NCBI GenBank assembly: GCA_009760885.1
Contig: CM019714.1
Location: 5,962,812-6,026,811 of the forward strand
Reading direction: 5' to 3'
From: Achatina immaculata
Lineage: Eukaryota > Mollusca > Gastropoda > Stylommatophora > Achatinidae
DNA length: 64,000 nucleotides
Made by a program: the position numbers and the translations under genes. The notes beneath the pieces are model-generated. The model had not been told where the DNA came from and did no database searches. It saw only the letters and a program-made list of their open reading frames with translations. Shown piece after piece: positions 38,101 to 50,100 of the stretch; position 1 is the stretch's first letter; the number at the start of each line of letters is the position of its first letter.

Positions 38101-41100
38101 AGAGCAACAGTGCAGACATTCTGTACAGAGAGCAACAGTGCAGACATTCTGTACAGAAAGCCGACATAAATTAATAGAAGTGAAATGCTTGACAAGTATG
38201 GATCTGTAGGTATCGCAAAGTCCAGTAACTCTTCTTCTCCTCTGTATGCATATCCTGTCTATATCTGCAGTTATGTCTCTTGGACAAATTTGACCCTGTT
38301 GCTGTATAGAATTGTGGAGATTTCCTTCTTGAGTGGTTTCACTGGGCCAGTAGGTGGATCTCAGCACTTCATGGTTGGTGCAGTTTTAGAGGATTATGCT
38401 GCAGCCTGGGGTGCCTGGGCACATGGACAAAGAAGGGAACTACAGGTTGAAATGCCTGGGCACATGGACAAAGAAGAGAACTACAGCCTAAGGTGCTTGG
38501 CCACATGGACAAAGAAGGGAACTACAGCATAAGGTGCTTGGGCACATGGACAAAGAAGGGAACTACAGCCTGAGGTGCTTGGGCACATGCACAAAGAAGG
38601 GAACTACAGCCTGAGGTGCCTGGGCACATGGACAAAGAAGAGAACTACAGGTTGAAATGCCTGGGCACATGGACAAAGAAGAGAACTACAGGTTGAAATG
38701 CCTGGGCACATGGACAAAGAAGAGAACTACAGGCTGAAATGCCTGGGCACATGGACAAAGAAGGGAACTGTAGGTTGAAATGCCTGGGCACATGGACAAA
38801 GAAGGGAACTGTAGCTGAAATGCCTGGGCACATGGACAAAGAAGGGAACTGTAGGTTGAAATGCCTGGGCACATGGACAAAGAAGGGAACTACAGCATAA
38901 GGTGCTTGGGCACATGGACAAAGAAGGGAACTACAGCCTAAGGTGCCTGGGCACATGGACAAAGAAGAGAACTACAGGTTGAAATGCCTGGGCACATGGA
39001 CAAAGAAGAGAACTACAGGTTGAAATGCCTGGGCACATGGACAAAGAAGAGAACTGTAGGTTAAAATGCCTAGGCACATGGACAAAGAAGGGAACTGTAG
39101 GTTGAAATGCCTGGGCACATGGACAAAGAAGGGAACTGTAGGCTGAAATGCCTGGGCACATGGACAAAGAAGAGAACTGTAGGTTGAAATGCCTGGGCAC
39201 ATGGACAAAGAAGGAAACTGTAGGTTGAAATGCCTGGGCACATGGACAAAGAAGAGAACTGTAGGCTGAAATGCCTGGGCACATGGACAAAGAAGGGAAC
39301 TGCAGCCTTAAACTTTGTGTAAATGTGATTTCAGATTCAGCTGTGTCCCATTCTGAGGCAGAAAATGTTGACTTCTTGACTTCTGTTTAGCTGGTGATAA
39401 CCATCATGTGATGACTTCTTGACTTCTGTTTAGCTGGTGATAACCATCATGTGATGACTTCTTGACTTCTGTTTAGCTGGTGATAACCATCATGTGATGG
39501 CTTCTTGACTTCTGTTTAGCTGGTGACAACCATCACGTGATGACTTCTTGACTTCTGTTTAGCTGGTGATAACCATCATGTGATGGCTTCTTGACTTCTG
39601 TTTAGCTGGTGATAACCATCATGTGATGGCTTCTTGACTTCTGTTTAGCTGGTGATAACCATCATGTGATGGCTTCTTGACTTCTGTTTAGCTGGTGATA
39701 ACCATTATGTGATGACTTCTGTGGTCTTCTGTAGATTTTTATGTTGTTTTTCTTGTGGGGATAATGGATCATAAAGGTTTGTTAAGTAGATATTATATTA
39801 TTTGCACTGTTTTTCTTCTGAGGTCAATGAATCATAAAGGTCTGTTAAGTAGATATTATAGTATTTGCACAAAGTCCAAATCAGCTAATGTCCTATTTCT
39901 TAGAACATATCACATGACTTTACTCAACTTCAGAGTGATACTGTGATACTGTCCATGAACAGAAAAAATTTTTTTAAATGAGATAGCTACCCCGCAGGGT
40001 ATACACAGAAAGAAAGATTTCATAACGCACATAGAGGTGTTACGGAAACAAACATAAAAGACGATAAAGACAGCAAGGAAAAATTATTGATGAAGACATC
40101 AAGGAAGAAATGTTGAGAAGCATGAAAATATCTGAGGAATTTGGTTCCGGAGTTTACAAGAATGACGAGTCCGCTGTAACTTTGACTTACAAATCAATGC
40201 TAAATCTCAGGCAGAGTGAGCCCAGACTAAAAAGTCTTGAAAAAAAATTGTACCAGTTAAAATAAGAATGCAAATAACTCACAATAACAAAATTGGAAAA
40301 CTTGTTTTTCCAGCTTTTCTACGGACACCCTTAGTCCATGTTTCTCTGATGAATTTTATAGTTTTATTTCATGATAATTAGGCTTTTCTTCACACATGGA
40401 TCAGAATCTACCTGGCATGCCCAGGTTTTATATTTTCCCCTCTTTCTCACTTTCCACAAACATGCATGCAGAGAGAGAGAGAGTGAGAGAGAGAGAGAGA
40501 GAGCCAACAATAAGTAAAAAAAAAAAGCCTCTCTCACATCACATCAAAACTTCCAAACAAACCCTCTCTCACATCACATCACAACAAAACTTCCAAACAA
40601 ACCCTCTCTCACATCACATCAAAACCTTCAAACAAACCCATACGCAGAGATTACAGTACCATTCTGCCACTCAACCATCAATGAATGAACACTCAACACT
40701 TACCTTGCGGAGGTTAGTAACAATTTCTGTGGCTACTGCTGGATCACCAGGTCCATTGGAGATAAACAAACCATCATAAGGTTCTTCTGTAAAATCATAA
40801 TCCCAGGGCACAACCTTGACCTCAGCTCCTTGCTAAAATAAGCCAAAACTTATGAATTTTAACAGGCTAAGGGAGGCTACTTGCAGATAAAATGTGGAAT
40901 CTTATTGTCTTTTATTCAATCATTTGTGAAGACGCTGTTCGATGATGGCAATCAGCGACCCACAGCTGATATGCTAGCATCGGGGTTAGCGAACCACAGT
41001 TGACCAAGACCCTGTCTCACCTCTCCGTGGTACCCCCAGTAACAGGCATGGACTGGCTAATGGAGCAGGGATTGCCATAGTCCCCATGGTGGTGGAGTCT

Positions 41101-44100
41101 GCTAAAGAAGCATTGCACTCCCCCTACTTTTTAGCTGTACACCGGGACTGAAAAAGTAGCCACCATAACCTGTTCCCACGCCGATATAATGCTGTGCCTC
41201 AACACTTTTACAGCATCACCAGAACGGCTCAGTTACAGGGAGTTCACAGAAGTACAAGCATTCAATCATCTGCTATTTAAACTTACAAGCAAAACAAAAT
41301 ATTAATCAGTTAAAATGAATACAGTCTGACGTGTTTAAGAGACTTGTCTCTCACGGTAAAAGTTTGGGGCTCAATCCCAACCTGTGTGCTCCAGTCAACC
41401 AAGCTGTATAAATGGGTACCTGACACTCACTTGAGCTCTTGAAGGAAAGGAAGCAAGTCCTGACAATGACCTCTTGTGTGCCAACATATCCAGAAAAATT
41501 AGCTAGTTAATTAGTTCAGATTATCTTCACCACACTCAGGACATGTCCATAGGAGCTCCGATCTCCCCCTGAATACATCAGAGTACGACAACTGATTTTT
41601 TTAATCAGGGCAAGAAAAATAAGAGCACAAACGTTGAATCCCCTGTGTCTAAACGGCAGGACACAACACCACCTTTAGCTTACCCGCATAAGGAGATAAG
41701 ATATTTTCATTAATTTTTACACTTAGACATCTTCAGATAAATGATTCTGTAATCACACAAGAAACAAATGATAAAAGAAAAGTTCCATAACCTAAACACG
41801 ATTCAAAATCTTTTAAAGATCAACATAAAGAGCCCTTTCTAGAAATATTTCCCACTCTGCTATGCTTAAAAAAGAAGAATTAGTGCAAGCAAGAAACATT
41901 CAGTATGAGGAGACAACTCTTCCTCACAAAGTAGAACACATTTACTTACCCTGACAAGATGCCTGATCATGTTATGCTTGATACCACAGTCTAAAGCCAC
42001 AACTCTGATGGGGTTTCCTTTGCCATAATATTGAATTTCCTGAAAGAAGAAAAGTTTTCATTTATCACACATTGCCAGAGCTTCACAGCTAAAAAATATG
42101 ACTATAATCATGAGTTATTTGTTGCAGTGCTAAATAAAAATGATTATAATAACCAAATGCTTCATTTACAGTGCTAAATAAATATGATTATGATTACTTC
42201 AGTTACAGCGCTAAATAAATATGATTATAATCACCAGTTACTTCAGCCACAGTGCTAAATAAATATTATTATAATCATCAGTCACTTCATCATCATCATC
42301 ATGTGCCATGCCGACTGGCGTTGGCTATTATGCTTCTCCAGAGTACGCGATCCTTCATGCATGCCATCAGCTCAGTTGATGATCTCCTCTCACACCATCC
42401 CGTCAGACTGTCCAGTATCATTTCTCTTGGTCTTCCTCTTGATCTTCTTCCTTCTATTTTTCCTGTTGTTATAATATTTTCAATGCCCCCTCTTCTCATT
42501 GCATGTCCTATGAAAGTACATTGTCTCTCTCTTATCTTTTTGACAAGGTTTTTTGTCTCTCCAGCTCTTCTCATACATTCTTCATTAGTTATTTTTGCTG
42601 TCCAGGGGATTCGCAACATTCTTCTAATAAACCACATTTCTGTTGCTTCCAATGATTTTTGTGCAGTCTTGCCTATTGTCCATGATTCACTTCCATATAA
42701 CAAGATAGGTTCAATATAGCATTTTAGGACTCATTTTCTAACAATCATTGATAAGGATGTGTTGGTCAATATGTTTCTCATTCTCTGAAATGCAGTCTTT
42801 GCTTGGCCTATTCTGTTCCTAATTTCTGTTCTGCATTTCCCATCTGAAGTTATTACTGCTCCAAGGTATTTGAATTTCTGCACCTGCTTTAGAACAGTTC
42901 CGTTTAATTTAATACTGCATGCTGGTGGATTCTGTTTCTTAGATATAACCATAGTCTCTGTCTTTTTGATGTTCAAAGTAAGGCGTTTCTGTTCACTTTC
43001 ATCAGTCACTTGCTACAGTGTTAAACAAATATGATTATAATTGTGAGTTAATTCAGATACAGTGCTAAATAAATAGGATTTTAATCACAATTTACTTCAG
43101 CCACAGTGCTAAGAAAACATGACTGTCATCATACATTACTTCAGCCACAGTAACAAATAAATTACATTACTTCAGCCACAGTAACAAATAAATTACATTA
43201 CTTCAGCCACAGTAACAAACAAATTACATTACTTCAGTCATAGTACCAAATAAATATCTATAACCCGTTTGTAAATCTGTGCAAAAGAATACATGCAAGG
43301 TGTGACCTTGTGGTAGGTCATAAAGATATTTTCTTTCCTCCTGAACATTTTCTTTTCTCTGAATTGTTTACTTGGATATCTAGACTGATGATAAGTCAAA
43401 GCAAAGGATGTGTGCTAGGATATCATAGCTTTTTGGTGTCTCATGGTCGACAGAAGTCTAGGCTAGTGTCCCATTGGCTGGCTGCCATGACAGACTTTCC
43501 AACACTCTATACCTTGTGGAGATTGTTTTGATACAAAAACATTTATGGATAAGTTTAAAATTTACTTATGTAATGAATGGATAACAGTTCTTATAAATTC
43601 CTCATCTTGCTCACCTGCCACTAATTTTCATATTTTTCTGTTATTACTGCAATATTTGTCACAGCTTGTTACAGGGAGGTAATACAGTAATATGACTTAT
43701 GCAGTATTTTCTTCTTTGTCCAGGTACAGCCAAGGAAGTGAGGGAGCGTCTAATCTGTCCTATGGACATCAGTGTGATATGTTTGTAAAATTAGTGTGAT
43801 ATGTTTGTAAACTGCCTCCTGCCATGATCTCCACCTGTGCCTAGCTTAAGTTGTGTAAGTTGTCATATGTCTGATGTTTGTTTCATGTAAATTTAACCAT
43901 AAGTTTTATTGTAAGAAGTATAGCACGTAATGTATGTAGTGAAGGTGAAGTTTTTGGTGAACTGTAAATGTTTCAGTGTTTAACATAGGAGTATTAAGTG
44001 TGTATCATGAACCACCATTATTTGATCATGCCATATTGCTATGTTGATTAATTGTATTTCACTGAAATTGCCATTGCTGTGTTTTATGGTACATGTGCAT

Positions 44101-47100
44101 TGAAACTTTGTCATTTTGCCATTATTGTGTTGAGCTTGCTCTTTATGTCATTTCAGTGAGCTCATCTATTTTGAATCATTAATCATTTATGTTGTCAGAT
44201 ATCAAATGTGTATGTTCAATGCGTTTTTGCACATTAATACTTTTCTGTGTTCATGATTCATACAAAGAAATGTAACAGGTTTTTCATGTATTTCATAGAT
44301 TTGATGAAATGAGTTTCTCATTTCATTGGAGTGTCATTTTTTTGTAGACAACTGCAATCATGAAAACTGTGCGATTTAATTATGTTTTCATGAGTTTGTG
44401 GAAGTTGAAATATTTGCTGACTGATCTGATTATGACTCATGAGTTTGTGGAAGTTGAAATATTTGCTGACTGATCTGATTATGACTCATGAGTTTGTGGA
44501 AGTTGAAATATTTGCTGACTGATCTGATTATGACTCATGAGTTTGTGGAAGTTGAAATATTTGCTGACTGATCTGATTATGACTCATGAGTTTGTAGATA
44601 CAGAATTGTTTGAAGACACATATTATCAAACAGTAGTGCGATTTGCACAAGGTGACTTAGTGAGGACTTTGTTGAAGAGGAACTATTTGAAGTACATGTA
44701 TAGTTTAACATGAGAGGGGCTATTTGAAGTACATGTATAGTTTAACATGAGAGGGGCTATTTGAAGCACATGTATAGTTTAACATGAGAGGGGCTATTTG
44801 AAGTACATGTATAGTTTAACATGAGAGGGGCTATTTGAAGCACATGTATAGTTTAACATGAGAGGGGCTATTTGAAGTACATGTATAGTTTAACATGAGA
44901 GGGGGTATTTGAAGTACATGTACAGTTTAACATGAGAGGGGCTATTTGAAGTACATGTATAGTTTAACATGAGAGGGGTTATTTGAAGTACATGTATGGT
45001 TTAACATGAGAGGGGCTATTTGAAGTACATTTATAGTTTAACATGAGAGGGGCTATTTGAAGTACATGTATAGTTTAACATGAGAGGGGTTATTTGAAGT
45101 ACATGTAAAGTTTAACATGAGAGGGGCTATTTGAAGTACAGTGTTAGTTTAACATGAGAGTCACCAAGATGACAGTTATTTTTCTTGTGTACTTTGATTC
45201 ATGAAGTATCCAACCTTTTGGTTAAGTATCACAAGATAGAAAAACATCACATGAAACAACATCAGCTTGGAACAATGATGTTGATAATCTTGTGATTAAA
45301 TAATACATATTTCCTTGGTCACCAAGTAGTTACAGGTTGCTGCTTTTGTTTTTGTTAAAACTGCTCAATCTTAAGGTATTAATTCTTCCTACAATTAAAA
45401 TACTCAGGTAGCAGGCTAGACATAAATGAGAAAAGGTCTGAACCTGAGATGTTTAATGAAGGGGTGCAGTTTTTAGTCCCATTATATGACTGTATGCAAA
45501 AATGGGGAAGATATATTCTGATTATGTAAATATGTAATACCACCAACTAAGTAGCTGTATACCGCAGGAAGTATATTCTAGTATCATTCTTTCTGTAGAT
45601 GCACTAATGATCAGTCTTTCCTCATTCAGTGCTGTCTTTGGTTTCCAGTCAGTTTTCTTGCCTTTCTTTTCCCACAATACTTGATCAGTCTGTTAAAGTA
45701 TTTTTCTTTCAGCTTTATTCTTTTTCCATTGAGTTTTCCAGTGATTATCAGATTCTCATCTGTCTGCTGATGACATGTCACAAAAAGTCTGATTATCTTC
45801 CCTTTATAGTTGTATTAAGTTTTCGTTGCTCTGCAACTTCTCATTTATTTCTGTGGCCTTCCCAAGCTTGTGTTGCATTGTATTCCAAACCATATTTCTG
45901 TTGCTTCAACTTCCTGTTTCACCACTTTGCTTTTTTTTTTGACCAATTCCCACAAGTTCATCTATCACACTTATAAAAAGAAGCAATTGAAAGGTTAAAA
46001 GAATATATCGACTGTTTTTAAACTTACCGTTGTGGAGACTTCCTTGATCAGATTTCTCAAATTCGGGTCCTGGAAATCAATTGGAGAATCATCAAATTCA
46101 ATCTTCCCAAGGACATTGTGTTCATCTCTGACAATTTTTGTGATCATTCGGGTGTCGATGCCATACAAAGCGGGAATGCCATCTTCCTGCAGCCACTCGG
46201 ACAGGGTCTTGACAGAATTCCAGTGGCTTGGCTTGTGACAGTAATCTTGGACCAGCAATCCTGACACCTATTGTTGGATATACAAAAAAATATAAAAGAA
46301 ATTTTAAAGTTGGAATGCTGGTTTTTATGCTTCTGATTAATTACCAACACGAAAAGTGGCTCCGCCTCCTTGTTCTAGAGAAAGAAATAATTAATAAACT
46401 CTTTTAGTTAGTTATATCTTAGCCATTCCAGAGATATGCTGTTTTAAGTTATATCTTAGCCATTCCAGAGATATGCTGTTTTAAGTTATATCTTAGCCAT
46501 TCCAGAGATATGCTGTTTTAAGTTATATCTTAGCCATTCCAGAGATATGCTGTTTTAAGTTATATCTTAGCCATTCCAGAGATATGCTGTTTTAAGTTAT
46601 ATCTTAGCCATTCCAGAGATATGCTGTTTTAAGTTATATCTTAGCCATTCCAGAGATATGCTGTTTTAAGTTATATCTTAGCCATTCCAGAGATATGCTG
46701 TTTTAAGTTATATCTTAGCCATTCCAGAGATATGCTGTTTTAAGTTATATCTTAGCCATTCCAGAGATATGCTGTTTTACCTGATACCCACAATGAAAAC
46801 ACTGTCCATCTCAGCAATCAGTGACTCACAGCTGACATGCTAGCATCAGGGTTTGCAAATCATAGTCTGTCCCACCTCTCCGTTGGTACCCCCAGTATAA
46901 CAGGCCTAGCCCGGCTAACGGGACAGGGACCACCATAGTCCCCATGGTGGTGGAGTCTGCTAAAAAAGAAGTACTGCATGCATGCCCTCTGCTTTGTAGC
47001 TGTACTCCGGAGTAACACAAGACATATTGGGATATTGAGTTAGTATTTATTCTCATTTAGAAATTATTCTTACCGTTCACATACTCTGATTCAAGAACAT

Positions 47101-50100
47101 CAACGCTTCAGACAAAAAGCTTCTGAAATCTCTACCTGAATTTTTTCTGACTCCACATTTTTCAACAGACCAAATTCATCTTTTTCTGTGGTAGACGGAA
47201 CACCATAGTTTCCAATTATTGGGTAAGTCTATAAGAAACAAGTAAGCTTGTAGAAATGTAGTAGATCTATAAGAAACAAGTAAGCTTGTAGAAATTTAAT
47301 GTCAATTTCTAAGTCTTCCAGTCATGTTATAATTTGTTCTTTATCATCATCATCAAGTGCCGTGGCGACTGGCTTTGGCTATTATGCTTCTCCAGAGTAC
47401 CCGATCCTTCATGCAGGCCATCAGTTCAGTTGGTGATCTCCTCTCACACCATCCCGTCAGACTGTCCAGTATCATTTCTCTTGGTCTTCCTCTTGATCTT
47501 CTTCCTTCTATTTTTCCTGTTGTTATAATATTTTCAATGCCCCCTCTTCTCATTGCATGTCCTATGAAAGTACATTGTCTTTATATTGTTCTTTATACAG
47601 TTTTGTATAATTTCATGTTATAATGAATTATAAACTCATTTGATTTTTCTAATTCTAAGTTTAAGTTTTTAATCAGAAAAAAGAAAAAAAAATGTATTTA
47701 ATATACGTGCCATTCACATGAATTTTTTTCTTCTGCTGTCATATGGTTTTGTTTCATTGTTTGGAGATGCTAAATTTTAAACTGCCAGGAATAAAAATAG
47801 GCACTGGATGATTTCCTAGTTAAACATGGTATTAAAAAATGATGTATAATAACAATAAAAATGTGCACCAACACAATAAGTATAGTTCAGTAAAGTTAAG
47901 TGTTATCTTTCTTGTTATGTTAATTCAGAAAAGTTAAATGTTACCTTTCTCATTATGTTAGTTCAACAGAGTTAAGTGTTACCTTTCTTGTTATGTTAAT
48001 TCAGGACACTTTCTTATAAAGCAGTGTGTAGGTCATCAGCCATTACCACATGCTGTTATGTGCCCAGGTTTTTTATTTTAAAATTAACTGTTCACCCACT
48101 TTCAATTCCGGCATGGTCCAGTGGGTTTATGTAAAAATCTGTTCGCACCCATCATGTACAGTCAACGATATTTGCTGTGCACTCATGTGCATCTCACCCT
48201 AAAGGAAACACTCTCCAATTTCTGATAAAGATTTTGCTACACATGTGCTAGGCATCCATTTTTTTAATCTGGATGGAAATACAACAGTCATTCATTCATT
48301 TGCATGTCACTTGCGGAACTTTGCCTCCCTAACAGCACTCCTGTAGGCCTCTCGGTTGTGACCAAGATGGCCTGCTGCTGATGCATCCATTTGCAGATCA
48401 TCAACGATGTCTTGCAGCCTTCTTCGCCTTGGTCTTCTTCTCTTTATTTTTCCTATTATGTACCCTTCCAAGATGGTCTTCTCTAAATTATCATGACGTT
48501 TAATGTGTCCAAAATATTTAAGTTTTCTCTCTTTAATGCTCTTTACTAGCCAGCCTTCTTCAATATTAAGTTTTTGTAGTATGGATATATGTGTTCTTTT
48601 TTTTGGTCCATGATAATTGAAGAATTAATACAACAGTAGCAAGTCTAAAATTCATCGCCTCTGCATGAAAAGAAGTTCACTTTCAGCTTGACCGCTCCCT
48701 TGTCTGTCAAATTTGTGACCCAGCTATACTGCATTTTTATTATTCAGTTCCACCTCTTTGAGAAAGGTCAGGCTGCAGTAACTCTCCAGCTTCATCCATT
48801 TCTTGTTTTCACAACTTACTTGGTGAAACAGATTCCTGCCCAACTCTTGCAATTTTCATTCATAACTGTCTAATTATTTCTTTTCTTTCAATTTGTGCTT
48901 CTAGAATGGCATTTATTTTAACTTTATGTTTAATTAACATGTTTATATGCTTCATTATTTCTTATATTCAGTTTCAGTTGTTCCTGTACTGTCTTTGCAT
49001 TTCATTCAGTCTGCAAAAAACATCCCATGCTGCATCATTCCCGATGTTAAATAAAGCTTTTCTCATGACTGCGATAACTTCTTAACATTTAAATTTTCTT
49101 GTTTATCATGATATCAGATATCATCCCACCTCAGACTGAACATCTAAGCCCACTAGCTAAACTAGTACAAGTTATCACTGATAATACTTAGTCATACATG
49201 GGGCACCTTATACATTAGATTAGCATAAATGAATTATCAGTTGTTTATCAGTGAAGACTTTCTCAATCTTTGCTTGTGAGAAGATAGCACTTTTTTTTAT
49301 AGTCTCCCCTGAATACATTATGCTTCAGTTTCTGAATCTTGAAAGAAGATGATGGTGCTAGCCTGGGTACCTGAACCAATGAGCCAGAGCTGGTCAAGAC
49401 CCTGGTCTACCTCTTTTTCATGCTCCTAGTAAAAGGCTGATGTTCTACTTCATAGAGTATTGTCTATTGTGCCCTCAGTTTAACTAACCAGTCACTGCCT
49501 GCTGTGGGTCTTAGCCTGGCTAACCAGTCACTGCCTGCTGTGGATCTTAGCCTGGCTAACCAGTCACTGTCTGCTGTGGATCTTATCCTGGAAAATAGGG
49601 CTCTACCTAGTGTGGCCCTCAGCCTGGCTAACATGGCTCTGCTTACTGTGATCCTCAGCCTGGCTAACATGGCTCTGCTTACCGTGGCCCTCAGCCTGGC
49701 TAACATGGCTCTGCTTACTGTGATCTTCAGCCTGGCTAACATGGCTCTGCTTAATGTGATCCTCAGCCTGGCTAACATGGCTCTGCTTAATGTGATCCTC
49801 AGCCTGGCTAACATGGCTCTGCTTACTGTGGCCCTCAGCCTGGCTAACAAGGCTCTGCTTACTGTGATCCTCAGCCTGGCTAACATGGCTCTGCTTACTG
49901 TGGCCCTCAGCCTGGCTAACATGGCTCTGCTTACTGTGATCCTCAGCCTGGCTAACATGGCTCTGCTTACTGTGATCCTCAGCCTGGCTAATATGGCTCT
50001 GCTTACTGTGATCCTCAACCTGGCTAACATGGCTCTGCTTAATGTAATCTTCAGCCTGGCTAATATGGCTCTGCTTACTGTGATCCTCAGCCTGGCTAAT

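Noticed and set aside
36545..38367. Five open frames of 484-568 residues on both strands
   Set aside because: They are translations of a 28-bp array that is open in every frame; the product is a simple repeat and the array is intronic next to exon 7.
45629..45976. 115-residue plus-strand frame with hydrophobic stretches, possible membrane protein
   Set aside because: The opposite strand shows eroded LINE motifs, which explains the sequence better.
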